A DNA stretch of 64,000 nucleotides from positions 1 through 64,000 of the forward strand of contig JAEZWM010000016.1 in the NCBI GenBank assembly GCA_023443025.1, read 5' to 3'. The notes under the pieces are model-generated. The model ran no database searches, was not told the origin of the DNA, and saw only the letters and a program-made list of their open reading frames with translations. Both the position numbers and the translations under genes were made by a program. Positions 53,873-63,991 of the stretch are shown one piece after another (the first letter of the stretch is position 1; each line of letters begins with the position of its first letter). Origin of the DNA: Bacillota bacterium. GTDB lineage: Bacteria > Bacillota > Clostridia > Tissierellales > Peptoniphilaceae.

Positions 53873-56282
53873 TTTCAATCCGGGAAATAAAAACTCAATT
53901 TTAGCTTTGGCTTCTCAGGAAGCATTTAAGCTAAAACATGATTATATAGGAACTGAACATTTGCTATTAGCACATATAAATACCGGTGGGATTGATCAGA
54001 TGGCTATGGAAAAGTGTGGCATAACTTACAACGCACTTAAAGCATTTGTGATTTCAAATCTTGGCACCGGTGAAGCCGAATCTTACCCAAATAGGATAAC
54101 ACCGAGAGTTAAAAAGATTTTTGAAAATAGCAGGGAAATTTCTAAACAATTAGGACACTCTTATGTAGGTTCTGAACATGTATTATTGGCACTTTTAAAG
54201 GAAAGAGATTCCTTCGCAAATTCTCTGATAAATATGTGTGGAGTTGACGCACTTGCGATAGTACATGAAGTTATGCAGCTGCTTGGAAAGGAGAACGTCA
54301 TAGTACAAGAGAATAAATCAGAAAATAAAGAAAAAACATTACTTGATGAATTTACCAAAGATTTAAATGAGATGGCTAAGCAAGGTAAAATCGATCCTGT
54401 AATAGGTAGGGAAAAGGAAATAGAAAGACTTATCCAAGTTCTATTAAGAAGGACTAAGAATAACCCGATTCTAGTAGGTGAACCGGGTGTAGGAAAAACA
54501 GCAATAGCTGAAGGTTTAGCACAAAAAATAGTTGAAGGCGAAGTAGCTGAGATTTTCAAAGACTATAAAATACTAAGTCTTGATATGGCCGGTGTAGTTG
54601 CAGGAACTAAGTATAGAGGAGAATTTGAAGAAAGACTTAAAGGGATTCTTGATGAATTAATCGGGAATGAAAAAACAATCCTATTTATAGATGAGTTTCA
54701 CACTGTTGTAGGTGCTGGAGCTGCAGAAGGTTCTACAGATGCATCAAATATACTAAAGCCTGTCCTAACTAAAGGAAATATCCAAATTATTGGTGCAACA
54801 ACCATTGATGAATATAGAAAGAAAATAGAGAAGGATACAGCATTTGAAAGAAGATTGCAACCGATAAGTGTTGATGAACCGAATGTCGAAGACACAATTA
54901 AGATACTAAAAGGTATTAGGGATAAATATGAAGCACATCATCAAGTGAGCATAACAGATGATGCCCTTGAAGCTTCTGCAGAGCTGTCTCATAGGTATCT
55001 TACAGACAGATTTTTACCTGATAAAGCGATTGATTTAATCGACGAGGCATCATCCAAGCTTAGAGTAAAAGCTTTTGTTCCGCCAATTGACTTAAAGCAG
55101 CTTGAAGAGGAGATGGACAGGTTAAAGCATGATAAAGAACAAGCTGTTACTCTTCAAGACTTTGAAAAAGCCGCAATTGTCAGAGATGAAATAAAAAAAT
55201 TAAAAGATGAGCTGGATGAAGCGAAACAAAGCTGGAAGTTTACGAAACAGAGCAAGAGAATGGAAGTTTCATACGAGGATATTGCGAAAATCGTATCTGA
55301 CTGGTCCGGAGTACCGGTTACTAGAATGACTGAGACCGAAATAGAAAAATACCAAAACTTGGATGTTCATCTTAAAAATTATATTACAGGCCAAGATGAA
55401 GCTGTTGATTCCATCTCTAGAGCGATAAGAAGAGCTAGAGTGGGATTGAAGGATCCGGATAAACCGGTAGGTTCCTTTATTTTTGTAGGTCCAACGGGAG
55501 TAGGTAAAACCTATCTTGCGAAGTCACTAGCACAGGTGCTTTTTGGCGATCAAGACGCTATCGTAAGGGTGGACATGAGTGAGTATATGGAAAAACACAC
55601 GGTGTCAAGGCTGATAGGTTCACCACCGGGATATGTAGGACATGATGATGGTGGACAATTAACCGAAGCTATAAGGAGAAAGCCTTATTCAGTAGTACTA
55701 TTTGACGAGATTGAAAAAGCTCATCCGGACGTATTCAATGTAATGCTTCAGATACTTGATGATGGAAGACTTACAGATTCAAAAGGAAAGACAGTTAATT
55801 TTAAAAATACAATTATTATTATGACCTCCAATGTTGGAGCTAGCCTACTAGAAAAGAAAGGTACACTTGGCTTTTCAGGAATCACCGATGAGGCTAAGAG
55901 TGAGTATGATAGAATAGTAAATATTGTAAATGAAGAGCTAAAGAGAACATTTAGACCGGAGTTTTTAAATAGACTTGACGATATAATCGTATTTAACAGC
56001 CTAAATACTGAAGCTATTAAGAGAATTTCTTCACTATTATTAGATAAGATGGTAGAGAGAATGGAGTCTATTGGTTATAAAGTTGAGTACACTGATAACC
56101 TGGTTGAATTAGTTGCGGACAAGGGATATGACAAGGCCTTTGGAGCAAGACCATTAGAAAGATATATAAGAACTGAGATTGAAGATGTAATATCCGGTGA
56201 GATATTGAACGAAACCATAAATAAAGATGAACCAATAACCATAGATGTAGTTGACGATAAAGTTGTGATAAGCGACAAGTAA
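53865..56282 (+). CDS. clpC: ATP-dependent Clp protease ATP-binding subunit ClpC
   Basis: AAA+ unfoldase, 805 residues. Two N-domain repeats (1-145), AAA1 with [13 protein letters not shown] near 206, a middle domain with a UVR-like segment near 415, AAA2 with [13 protein letters not shown] near 545, and a C-terminal part ending in a short tail. A LGFSG (ClpP-loop-type) segment is present near 672. It works with ClpP (not in the window). Last gene of the CtsR operon; a strong terminator follows. Confidence 0.97.
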   Translation: MDNFNPGNKNSILALASQEAFKLKHDYIGTEHLLLAHINTGGIDQMAMEKCGITYNALKAFVISNLGTGEAESYPNRITPRVKKIFENSREISKQLGHSYVGSEHVLLALLKERDSFANSLINMCGVDALAIVHEVMQLLGKENVIVQENKSENKEKTLLDEFTKDLNEMAKQGKIDPVIGREKEIERLIQVLLRRTKNNPILVGEPGVGKTAIAEGLAQKIVEGEVAEIFKDYKILSLDMAGVVAGTKYRGEFEERLKGILDELIGNEKTILFIDEFHTVVGAGAAEGSTDASNILKPVLTKGNIQIIGATTIDEYRKKIEKDTAFERRLQPISVDEPNVEDTIKILKGIRDKYEAHHQVSITDDALEASAELSHRYLTDRFLPDKAIDLIDEASSKLRVKAFVPPIDLKQLEEEMDRLKHDKEQAVTLQDFEKAAIVRDEIKKLKDELDEAKQSWKFTKQSKRMEVSYEDIAKIVSDWSGVPVTRMTETEIEKYQNLDVHLKNYITGQDEAVDSISRAIRRARVGLKDPDKPVGSFIFVGPTGVGKTYLAKSLAQVLFGDQDAIVRVDMSEYMEKHTVSRLIGSPPGYVGHDDGGQLTEAIRRKPYSVVLFDEIEKAHPDVFNVMLQILDDGRLTDSKGKTVNFKNTIIIMTSNVGASLLEKKGTLGFSGITDEAKSEYDRIVNIVNEELKRTFRPEFLNRLDDIIVFNSLNTEAIKRISSLLLDKMVERMESIGYKVEYTDNLVELVADKGYDKAFGARPLERYIRTEIEDVISGEILNETINKDEPITIDVVDDKVVISDK

Positions 56283-56285
56283 ATT

Positions 56286-56318
56286 AAAAAAACTGTGACT
56301 AACCGTCGCAGTTTTTTT
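56286..56318 (+). terminator. clpC operon terminator
   Basis: 13-bp stem (56287-56299 with 56305-56317, one G-T pair), loop TAACC, then Ts. Confidence 0.9.
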
Positions 56319-56401
56319 CTTTTCATCAATAACTATAAAACATTAATAAATGATAAAATTCTTTTATGTATTAATGTATAATAAAGGACAGGGGGTTTAT
56401 A

Positions 56402-57766
56402 ATGAAAAAGAAGACAAAATATAAATGCACTTCATGTGGTCATATAGCACCTGCATGGGTTGGAAAATGTCCTGTATGTGGAGAATGGGGCACGATAGAG
56501 GAAGTTGAAGAATTTAAATCCTCAAATGCAAGAAAATCATATAAAATGAGTGAAGCCATAAAACTCATGGATGTAAATATAGATACCAGTAAAAAGCATA
56601 ATAGTAGGATAAATGAATTCAATAGAGTTATAGGAAATGGTCTTGTAAAAGATAGCGTAAGCATACTTACTGCAAAACCGGGTTCAGGGAAATCCACTCT
56701 ACTCTTAGAGCTAGCTTATGATTTTGCAGATCAAGGGCTAAAAGTCCTCTATATCAGCGGAGAGGAAAGTGAGTCACAGATAAAATCAAGAGCTAATAGA
56801 ATAATGAATGCCATACCTGACAATATTTGGCTACTTTCAACCAACTCGATGGATTCTGCAATAAACTCAATTTCAAAAATCGACCCGGACATAGTTTTTG
56901 TTGATAGCATACAAACATTTACCTTAGAAGAATTTAGTTCAAAACAAGGTTCACCTGTTCAAACTGTGGAATGTACGGGTAGACTTATCGATATTGCAAA
57001 GGATAAAGGTAGGCCAAGAGCTGTGATTCTAGTTGGACATATGACAAAAGCAGATGAAATGGCTGGATTAAGGACACTTGAGCATATGGTAGATACCGTT
57101 ATGATATTGGAGTCGGAATTTTCTGATGATCTTAGAATCCTTTATGCATCTAAAAATAGATTTGGCAGGACAGGTGAGATTGGACTTTTTAAGATGATGG
57201 ATAATGGAATAAAAGAAGTAGAGAATCCATCTGAGGAATTTATTACTATACGAGATAATGAAGTTGCAGGATCGGCAATAGGTATTACAAAAGAAGGAAG
57301 TAGGTACATGGCCGTAGAAATAGAATCTCTGGTATCAAACGCTTTTCAAGCATATCCGCTTAGAATCGGAGACAGTTTAAACAAAGATAGACTAAACACC
57401 ATAATAGCGATACTGGAACAAAGAGCAGGTCTCAGATTATATGACAAGAATGTAATAATTAAAACGACCGGTGGGTTAAATCTTAAAAAACAAGATTCCG
57501 ACCTTGCTGTTTTGATGTCGATTGCATCCTCTGTAATAGGTGTGCCGATTGATAACAAAACTGCTTTTGTAGCTGAAGTTGGCTTAACCGGTGAGTTAAA
57601 AGCAGTTCAGCAATTAGAAAACAGGATTATGGAATTAAAAAGGCTAGGTTATAAAAGAGCTTTTTGTTCGAAAAATAGTGAAATTAAAAACATAGATACT
57701 GATTTCACCTTGGTAAGAAAAAGTCATATAAGCGAAGTAATAGATGAAGTTCTAAAAAATAAATAA
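56402..57766 (+). CDS. radA: DNA repair protein RadA (Sms)
   Basis: About 454 residues. An N-terminal C4 zinc finger (CTSCG...CPVCGEWG, residues 9-30), a RecA-like core with Walker A AKPGSGKST near 96, the RadA signature SKNRFGRTGEIG near 252, and a Lon-protease-like C-terminal domain. It is a DNA helicase/branch-migration factor for recombination. The GGGGG box precedes the ATG. In Firmicutes disA usually follows, but it is absent here. Confidence 0.97.
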   Translation: MKKKTKYKCTSCGHIAPAWVGKCPVCGEWGTIEEVEEFKSSNARKSYKMSEAIKLMDVNIDTSKKHNSRINEFNRVIGNGLVKDSVSILTAKPGSGKSTLLLELAYDFADQGLKVLYISGEESESQIKSRANRIMNAIPDNIWLLSTNSMDSAINSISKIDPDIVFVDSIQTFTLEEFSSKQGSPVQTVECTGRLIDIAKDKGRPRAVILVGHMTKADEMAGLRTLEHMVDTVMILESEFSDDLRILYASKNRFGRTGEIGLFKMMDNGIKEVENPSEEFITIRDNEVAGSAIGITKEGSRYMAVEIESLVSNAFQAYPLRIGDSLNKDRLNTIIAILEQRAGLRLYDKNVIIKTTGGLNLKKQDSDLAVLMSIASSVIGVPIDNKTAFVAEVGLTGELKAVQQLENRIMELKRLGYKRAFCSKNSEIKNIDTDFTLVRKSHISEVIDEVLKNK

Positions 57767-57793
57767 TAATAAATAAATAAAATAATTTTATTC

Positions 57794-57822
57794 TTGACAC
57801 ATAAAAATAAATTGTATATAAT
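57794..57822 (+). promoter_or_regulatory. carD promoter
   Basis: TTGACA, 17 bases, TATAAT: full consensus. Confidence 0.92.
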
Positions 57823-57898
57823 GAATAATTTACTAAAATTGCGTTATGGGTTATAATGTAAGTGGGGTTATAATAATTAATTTTATATGGAGGTCAAT

Positions 57899-58381
57899 GT
57901 GTTCAATATAGGAGATAAAGTTGTATATCCGTTACATGGAGCAGGAACCATAGAAGCAATTGAAGAAAAAGAAATACTAGGTGAAGTTAAAAAGTATTTC
58001 ATACTTAGAATGCCTATTGGAAATATTAAAATATCTATACCGATAGACAAAATTGCTGAAATAGGCGTCAGAGAAGTTTTTAGCGAAGAAGAAATTGAGC
58101 CTGTCATTAGAGTATTGGAAGGAAAAGGTACACAGATGCCTGATAATTGGTCGCAAAGATACCGAGAGAATTTAGATAAGATTAAAACGGGCGATATATT
58201 TGAAATTGCACGTGTAGTTAGAAATCTTTCCATTCGCGACTCAAAAAAAGGATTATCTGCCGGTGAGAAAAAAATGCTTAATTCAGCAAGAAAAATGTTA
58301 GTATCAGAGTTTGTAATCGTCAACAACCAATCAGCCGAAGAGGTTGAGAAACTTATTGACGATGCAATATATAATTTTTAA
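57899..58381 (+). CDS. carD: CarD-family transcriptional regulator
   Basis: About 160 residues. The N-terminal RNA-polymerase-interaction (Tudor-like) domain begins MFNIGDKVVYPLHGAG, as in the family. The C-terminal helical domain binds upstream promoter DNA. It stabilises open complexes, notably at rRNA promoters. GTG 57899 is five bases after GGAGG; the ATG at 57887 overlaps that box. Driven by the strongest promoter in the window. It lies at the place where disA is found in Bacillus. Confidence 0.92.
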   Translation: MFNIGDKVVYPLHGAGTIEAIEEKEILGEVKKYFILRMPIGNIKISIPIDKIAEIGVREVFSEEEIEPVIRVLEGKGTQMPDNWSQRYRENLDKIKTGDIFEIARVVRNLSIRDSKKGLSAGEKKMLNSARKMLVSEFVIVNNQSAEEVEKLIDDAIYNF

Positions 58382-58399
58382 AAAGAGGAGGATAGAAAT

Positions 58400-59482
58400 G
58401 TGTTAAAAAGGTTAATGAATATAATTCTATCTATAATAGGTTTCTTTATTGGAATTCTATTAATGATAGGATTAAATTCATGGGAAATTATTAATTTGTC
58501 CAATGAAAAAACGAGAATTGCTGCATTCATAGGAATGGGTTTATTATTTGCACTCATATTTTTCTTACTATCATCGACATTCCTAAAGAAGCTTAATGAA
58601 GTGGTATTCAAGGCGGAGGCTGAACTAACTCGTGTCCCTACTAAGGATTTACTTTTTGGAAGCTTAGGTCTATTAGTAGGACTCATGATTGCTTACTTTC
58701 TAAGCATGCCTGTACTTGCGATACAAATTCCTGTTTTTGGCTCGGCAATTACTACTCTACTATCTGTAGGGCTTTATTTTGCATTTGGTTACTTGGGAGT
58801 TAGGATGGCTCTTAGAAATAAGGACGAGATTACTCAGAATATCTTCAAATCAAAACATACGAATTCCGATCATCAGATAAAGAAGGTCGATGAGTCTACG
58901 AAGATTTTAGATACTTCAGTAATAATCGATGGAAGAATAATCGATATTATAAGAGCCGGTTTTATTGAAGGTGTTATAGTTATACCGACATTTGTTTTGG
59001 AAGAACTACAACATATAGCAGATTCTTCCGACAATTTAAGACGTTCAAAAGGAAGAAGGGGTTTGGATATCCTAAAGGAAATTCAAGAACAGGAAGATGT
59101 AAAGGTGGTAATCAACCAAGAGACATATGACGAAATAAAAGAGGTTGACACAAAACTACTTAGTATGGCCAAGGATCTTAAAGCTTCAGTTATTACCAAT
59201 GATTATAACTTAAATAAAGTTGCAGGAGTAAGGGGTATAAAAGTACTTAATATAAATGAACTTGCAAATGCAGTTAAACCTGTAGTAATTCCGGGTGAAG
59301 AGATGAATGTAACCGTAATTAAAGATGGAAAGGAAGCAAATCAAGGACTTAGTTACTTATCTGATGGTACAATGATAGTTGTTGAGGATGGTAAAAAACT
59401 GATTGGACAAAACATAGACGTTGTAGTTACCTCAGTACTTCAGACTTCCGCAGGTAAAATGATATTTGCAAAACCAAAGTAG
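58400..59482 (+). CDS. PIN/TRAM domain membrane protein (YacL type)
   Basis: About 360 residues. Four membrane helices (about 5-25, 40-60, 78-95, 100-125), then a PIN nuclease domain with acidic residues KILDTSVIIDGR near 175, ELQ and SVITNDYNLNK, and a C-terminal TRAM domain. Probably a membrane-bound RNase-like protein; activity not proven. GTG 58400 is eight bases after GAGGAGG. Position before ispD matches Bacillus yacL. Confidence 0.93.
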   Translation: MLKRLMNIILSIIGFFIGILLMIGLNSWEIINLSNEKTRIAAFIGMGLLFALIFFLLSSTFLKKLNEVVFKAEAELTRVPTKDLLFGSLGLLVGLMIAYFLSMPVLAIQIPVFGSAITTLLSVGLYFAFGYLGVRMALRNKDEITQNIFKSKHTNSDHQIKKVDESTKILDTSVIIDGRIIDIIRAGFIEGVIVIPTFVLEELQHIADSSDNLRRSKGRRGLDILKEIQEQEDVKVVINQETYDEIKEVDTKLLSMAKDLKASVITNDYNLNKVAGVRGIKVLNINELANAVKPVVIPGEEMNVTVIKDGKEANQGLSYLSDGTMIVVEDGKKLIGQNIDVVVTSVLQTSAGKMIFAKPK

Positions 59483-59489
59483 GAGCATT

Positions 59490-60200
59490 ATGTACAATAA
59501 CAAAAAAGTAGCCGCAGTGATAACCGCTGCCGGAAGTGGTAGCAGGATGAGACAAAACATTACTAAACAGTTTATCAAGCTGGGTGTGATGACGGTATTA
59601 GAAAGGACTATCCGCAAAGTATTAAAATCTAAATATATCGATGAAATAGTAATAGTTGTTAAGAGCGACGAAAAAGTAGAAGTCGAAAATTTGGTTGATT
59701 CTTTAAAACCCTGCATAGAGGTAAAGATTACACTTGGCGGTTCAAGCAGAGAAGAATCTACTTTAAATGGCATAAAATCGCTCAGTATTGATACTTCTAT
59801 AGTCGTCATGCATGATGGAGCTAGACCATTTATTAAGACAGACATTATAGATGATATGATTAAACTAAATGATAAGCATGCTGCTATTATTTGTGCAGTC
59901 CCTGCTGTGGATACAATAAAAGTAATTACAAACGATAACAAAGTAGAGTCGACTCCCGAAAGGAGTCGACTTTACATGGTTCAAACACCACAAGTGTTTG
60001 ACTATGATATAATAGTAAAGGCTTATGGATTATACACTGAATCCAATGTCAAAGTAACTGATGACTCGTCTCTGGTACAAATGACTGGTACAGATGTATT
60101 TGTGTTTAATGGAGATTATAATAATTTTAAAATCACAACACCGGAGGATTTAAAACTTGCCGAGTTGTTAGCTCAGGAGGAAGATTTTGAGAATAGGTAA
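59490..60200 (+). CDS. ispD: 2-C-methyl-D-erythritol 4-phosphate cytidylyltransferase
   Basis: MEP-pathway enzyme of about 236 residues making CDP-ME. N-terminal AVITAAGSGSRMRQNITKQF, VMHDGARPFI and QTPQVFDY match the family. ATG 59490 follows AGGAG by four bases; ATG 59466 lies inside the previous gene. It overlaps ispF by 14 bases. A 10-bp stem with loop CGAAA (59947-59971) lies within the coding part. Confidence 0.96.
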   Translation: MYNNKKVAAVITAAGSGSRMRQNITKQFIKLGVMTVLERTIRKVLKSKYIDEIVIVVKSDEKVEVENLVDSLKPCIEVKITLGGSSREESTLNGIKSLSIDTSIVVMHDGARPFIKTDIIDDMIKLNDKHAAIICAVPAVDTIKVITNDNKVESTPERSRLYMVQTPQVFDYDIIVKAYGLYTESNVKVTDDSSLVQMTGTDVFVFNGDYNNFKITTPEDLKLAELLAQEEDFENR

Positions 60201-60669
60201 TGGGTACGATGTACACGCACTTGTTGAGGGTAGGGACCTTATAATTGGTGGAGTTAAAATCGATCATTGTAAAGGACTTTTAGGTCACTCTGATGCGGAT
60301 GTGCTAGTTCATGCAATAATGGATGCATTGCTCGGCGCACTGGCACTCAGAGACATAGGTTACCATTTTCCTGATACAGACTCAGAGTACAAGGATATTA
60401 ACTCCATGTTACTACTTGAAAGAGTTGTAGAAATGATAGAAAAAAAAGGGTATAGAATCATCAATATTGACACGGTGGTTGCATGTCAAAAGCCCAAACT
60501 AAGCCCATATATACCAGCGATGATCGAAGGTTTATCGAAAGTATTAAAAATACATAGTGATTGTATATCAATAAAACCTACTACTACTGAAAAACTAGGT
60601 TTTGTAGGTAGAGAAGAGGGAATTGAATCATACTGTGTATGTTTAATAGAAAAAAATGAAAAAGAATAA
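60187..60669 (+). CDS. ispF: 2-C-methyl-D-erythritol 2,4-cyclodiphosphate synthase
   Basis: Next MEP-pathway enzyme but one, about 160 residues. Zinc ligands DVH (GNGYDVHAL) and LGHSDADVLVHAIMDALLGA, then FPDTD. Full length. The start is TTG 60187 within the end of ispD, with GGAGG upstream. ispD-ispF linkage is conserved. Confidence 0.97.
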   Translation: MRIGNGYDVHALVEGRDLIIGGVKIDHCKGLLGHSDADVLVHAIMDALLGALALRDIGYHFPDTDSEYKDINSMLLLERVVEMIEKKGYRIINIDTVVACQKPKLSPYIPAMIEGLSKVLKIHSDCISIKPTTTEKLGFVGREEGIESYCVCLIEKNEKE

Positions 60670-60684
60670 AATAAGGAGTGAACA

Positions 60685-61863
60685 ATGAAGAGACATTTAT
60701 TTACATCAGAATCTGTGACTGAAGGTCATCCGGACAAAATATGTGATCAGATATCTGACGCAATTCTGGATGCTATACTGGAAGGGGATCCGGAAGCAAG
60801 GGTAGCATGTGAAACCACAACAACTACCGGACTTGTGCTGGTTCTAGGTGAAATTACAACATCAACTTATGTTGATATCCAAAGTATTGTTAGAAAAACC
60901 GTAAAAGATATCGGGTACACAAGAGCAAAGTACGGCTTTGATGGCGATACTTGTTCCGTACTTGTTGCTATCAACGAGCAGTCAGCAGATATTGCACTCG
61001 GAGTTGATAAAGCTCTCGAAGCAAAAGAAGGAGCCACCGACAAATACGATGAAATCGGTGCAGGAGACCAAGGAATAGTTTTTGGATACGCAAGTAATCA
61101 AACACCTGAATACATGCCTCTACCAATTTCACTTGCACATAAACTTTCTAAAAGACTTGCTGATGTAAGAAGAGATGGAATGTCATACCTTAGACCTGAT
61201 GGTAAAAGCCAAGTTACTGTAGAGTATGAAGGATTTAAACCTATTAGGATAGATTCTGTGGTTGTTTCCTCTCAACATGCACCGGAAATTGAAACGGAAC
61301 AATTGAGAAGAGATATAAAAGAGAAGGTAATACTTCCTGTTTTACCGAACGAACTTATAGATGATAATACAAAATACTATATAAATCCAACAGGTAGATT
61401 TGAAATCGGTGGTCCTATGGGTGATGCGGGACTCACAGGAAGAAAAATTATCGTTGACACCTATGGTGGTTTTGCTAAGAATGGTGGGGGAGCTTTTTCA
61501 GGAAAAGATCCTACTAAAGTTGATAGATCTGCAGCATACGCTGCCAGACATGCTGCAAAAAACTTAGTTGCAGCGGGTATTGCGGATGAACTTGAGATTG
61601 GAGTATCCTATGCAATAGGTGTGGCAAAGCCATTGTCAATATATGTCGATACTTTTGGTACCGGTAAACTTTCGGATGAGGAAATAGAAAAAATAGTTAT
61701 GAAACACTTTGACTTAAGACCGGCAGCAATTATCGATAAATTTAATCTAAGAAGACCTATTTACAAACAAACAGCGGCATATGGTCACTTTGGAAGAGAG
61801 GATTTAGACCTTCCATGGGAAGAACTTGATACTGTCGAAGAGTTAAAACAATATATTAAATAA
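60685..61863 (+). CDS. metK: S-adenosylmethionine synthetase
   Basis: Makes SAM from methionine and ATP, 392 residues. Motifs: [20 protein letters not shown] at the start, [12 protein letters not shown] near 127, [22 protein letters not shown] near 270. It supplies the methyltransferases and radical SAM enzymes encoded across the window. No SAM riboswitch fits in the 15-base gap after ispF, so it is read from that operon. Confidence 0.98.
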   Translation: MKRHLFTSESVTEGHPDKICDQISDAILDAILEGDPEARVACETTTTTGLVLVLGEITTSTYVDIQSIVRKTVKDIGYTRAKYGFDGDTCSVLVAINEQSADIALGVDKALEAKEGATDKYDEIGAGDQGIVFGYASNQTPEYMPLPISLAHKLSKRLADVRRDGMSYLRPDGKSQVTVEYEGFKPIRIDSVVVSSQHAPEIETEQLRRDIKEKVILPVLPNELIDDNTKYYINPTGRFEIGGPMGDAGLTGRKIIVDTYGGFAKNGGGAFSGKDPTKVDRSAAYAARHAAKNLVAAGIADELEIGVSYAIGVAKPLSIYVDTFGTGKLSDEEIEKIVMKHFDLRPAAIIDKFNLRRPIYKQTAAYGHFGREDLDLPWEELDTVEELKQYIK

Positions 61864-61868
61864 AAGTA

Positions 61869-61899
61869 GCCCCGAACTATGATTCGGGGTCTTGATTTG
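61869..61899 (+). terminator. hairpin after metK
   Basis: CCCCGAA (61870-61876) pairs with TTCGGGG (61883-61889); a poor T tract follows. Confidence 0.6.
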
Positions 61900-61942
61900 G
61901 ATTTAATATCCGGGCAATAGAAGCCTTTATAATATAGTTTTC

Positions 61943-61972
61943 TTGCATGGCCATATATGATTATGGTATTAT
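61943..61972 (+). promoter_or_regulatory. mreB/mbl promoter
   Basis: TTGCAT (61943-61948), 18 bases, TATTAT (61967-61972) preceded by TGG. Confidence 0.6.
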
Positions 61973-62029
61973 TAAAGACAGATAATGCAGTTATTTTAAC
62001 AGCAGATGTTTTGTTGAGAGGATGATTTA

Positions 62030-63091
62030 ATGGCAACTTTAAGAAAAAATTTAGCAATTGATTTAGGTACTGCATCCGTACTCGTTTATGTAAGAGGAAG
62101 AGGTGTTGTACTTAATGAGCCATCCGTTGTTGCAATGGACACATTTTCAAAAAATGTACTGGCAGTCGGGTCACAAGCGAAAAAAATGTTGGGAAGAACA
62201 CCCGGTAATATTGTCGCAACAAGACCCATGAAAGACGGTGTTATTGCAAATTTCAATTCAACTGAAAAAATGCTCAAATACTTCATCCAAAAAGCAAATG
62301 GAAGGTCAATGATCAGACCAAATGTTGTAATTTGTGTACCTAGCCAGATTACACAGGTCCAAAAAAGAGCAGTACTACAAGCCAGTAGAAATGCAGGAGC
62401 AAATAAGACTTATCTCATCGAAGAACCATTAGCAGCAGCAATAGGATCAGGTGTAGACATAGCCGATCCGGGAGGCAATATGATTATTGATATCGGTGGA
62501 GGAACTACCGATGTTGCTGTAATTGCACTTGGAGGAATTGTAATTAACAAATCAATTAAAATTGCAGGAGATGAGTGTGACGAAGCTATTGCTGATTATA
62601 TAAGAAAGAAATTCAATATGCTAATAGGTGAAAGAACAGCTGAAGAGATTAAAATAGGTATTGGAAATGCTATGCCAAATGAGCTTGATGATAAACTTTT
62701 TGAAGTTCGAGGGAGAAATCTTATTAACGGATTACCTATGCATGTATTTGTGACGTCTACAGACATCAGTGAAGCTCTTGAGAGACCACTTGATGACATA
62801 ATTGATGCTGTTCACTATGTACTTGACAAAACCCCTCCTGAATTAGCTGCTGACCTTTTTGAAAGAGGAGCACTAATGACTGGTGGAGGTTCACTCATTC
62901 CCGGTCTTGATAGAAGGATAGAGGATAGGATAGGAATATCAGTTAGACTTGCAGACGGTCCCATTGCGGCGGTTGTAAGAGGTACAGGAAAAGCTCTTCA
63001 ATGGATTAACAAACTGGATACCGACGACTCTTCTTACTCTGAAGCGAGACGAAGATCGCTTGAAGAGAGAGAAACGCTTAGAAGAAGATAA
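62030..63091 (+). CDS. mreB: rod shape-determining protein MreB/Mbl
   Basis: Actin-like filament protein, about 353 residues. LAIDLGTASVLVYV (phosphate 1), IIDIGGGTTDVAVIALGG near 158 (phosphate 2) and LMTGGGSLIPGLD near 290 (adenosine) are intact. The C-terminus ends in a charged tail (YSEARRRSLEERETLRRR), longer than usual. It organises cell-wall synthesis. mreC/mreD are not adjacent, which suggests an mbl-type copy. Confidence 0.94.
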   Translation: MATLRKNLAIDLGTASVLVYVRGRGVVLNEPSVVAMDTFSKNVLAVGSQAKKMLGRTPGNIVATRPMKDGVIANFNSTEKMLKYFIQKANGRSMIRPNVVICVPSQITQVQKRAVLQASRNAGANKTYLIEEPLAAAIGSGVDIADPGGNMIIDIGGGTTDVAVIALGGIVINKSIKIAGDECDEAIADYIRKKFNMLIGERTAEEIKIGIGNAMPNELDDKLFEVRGRNLINGLPMHVFVTSTDISEALERPLDDIIDAVHYVLDKTPPELAADLFERGALMTGGGSLIPGLDRRIEDRIGISVRLADGPIAAVVRGTGKALQWINKLDTDDSSYSEARRRSLEERETLRRR

Positions 63092-63158
63092 TTTATTTTA
63101 TGTTTTAAGCAAATTTTATAGGGTATATAATTAAAAAGAAATATAGGAGGTGAGTCCC

Positions 63159-63233
63159 TTGGGAGAAATGGAATTTTTTAATGGGTACTTCGCAGCTACA
63201 AGCGGACTACCCGACAGACAAATATTTCGATAA
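63159..63233 (+). CDS. possible 24-residue microprotein
   Basis: TTG 63159 lies eight bases after a near-perfect AGGAGGTGA (63145-63153) and opens a frame of 24 codons to TAA 63233. The product is MGEMEFFNGYFAATSGLPDR plus QIFR. An inner ATG at 63168 is possible. There is no matching family. It could be a chance frame, but the ribosome-binding site is among the best in the window and has no other start to serve. Confidence 0.4.
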   Translation: MGEMEFFNGYFAATSGLPDRQIFR

Positions 63234-63348
63234 AAGGATACACGAGCAATAAGGTAAGATAAAATTGAAATAGAAATATGTATATTTTCCTACAGTTTTT
63301 AGCTGTTAGATTTCGAAATATGATTACAATTAAATAAATTAATAATTG

Positions 63349-63383
63349 AAGCTGTCATCCCTTTTGGAATGACAGCTTTTTAT
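63349..63383. terminator. bidirectional terminator before the response regulator
   Basis: AAGCTGTCAT (63349-63358) pairs with ATGACAGCTT, inner CC/GG with one mismatch, T run after. It serves convergent transcripts. Confidence 0.85.
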
Positions 63384-63991
63384 TGACCTTTAATATAATA
63401 AACAGCCAGCTGAGTTCTATCTCTTAAATTAAGTTTTTCTAGAATTATACTAATATAATTTCTAACTGTTCCTTCACTTAGAAACATTTCAGAGGCGATT
63501 TCTTTATTGCTTAATCCATCTGCAATATATTTTAGCAGTTCCAGTTCTTTATCGGATAAATCAGGATCATACTTAGGTGAGTTATTTAAAATATTCGGTA
63601 TCTTTGATGCTACTTGGGATTCAAATACAGATTGACCTGCACATACAGATCTGATAGCAGGTACGATATTTTCAAATTCCGATTTAAGCAAGTAACCTTT
63701 TGCACCATGCATGATACTTTCCTTAATATACTCGTCGTCCAGGAAAGTAGTTAGAAATACTATGCTTGCATTTGGGAAATTAGTAATTATTTCCTTAAAA
63801 GCATCTATACCGGTTTTGTCCTTCATTCTTATATCTAGTAGCATAATATCAGGTATATGTTTTGAGTATAACCTAATAGCATCCTCAGCACTATGACCAA
63901 TATCAACAACTTCCATATCCTCTTCCATTTCTATGATGGTTTTAAGTGCATGAGTTATCAATTTGTCATCATCTATGATTATTATTTTCAT
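63380..63991 (-). CDS. NarL/FixJ-family response regulator
   Basis: About 203 residues. The receiver domain has DDDK at the N-terminus and the phospho-acceptor Asp near 53 (IMLLDIRMKDKTG), with the signalling Thr and Lys (LTTF, GYLLKSE). A LuxR-type helix-turn-helix (about 143-203) has ELELLKYIADGLSNKEIASEMFLSEGTVRNYI. GAGGAAAA precedes the ATG at the right edge of the window. The partner histidine kinase would be encoded beyond base 64000. Confidence 0.94.
   Translation of the reverse strand: MKIIIIDDDKLITHALKTIIEMEEDMEVVDIGHSAEDAIRLYSKHIPDIMLLDIRMKDKTGIDAFKEIITNFPNASIVFLTTFLDDEYIKESIMHGAKGYLLKSEFENIVPAIRSVCAGQSVFESQVASKIPNILNNSPKYDPDLSDKELELLKYIADGLSNKEIASEMFLSEGTVRNYISIILEKLNLRDRTQLAVYYIKGQ

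Noticed and set aside
59432..59941. 169-codon minus-strand frame opposite ispD
   Set aside because: Antisense of the well-supported ispD gene and without any recognisable motif.
59947..59971. Internal terminator in ispD
   Set aside because: A 10-bp stem with loop CGAAA exists, but no T tract follows and it lies in conserved coding sequence.
60670..60684. SAM riboswitch before metK
   Set aside because: The gap after ispF is 15 bases.
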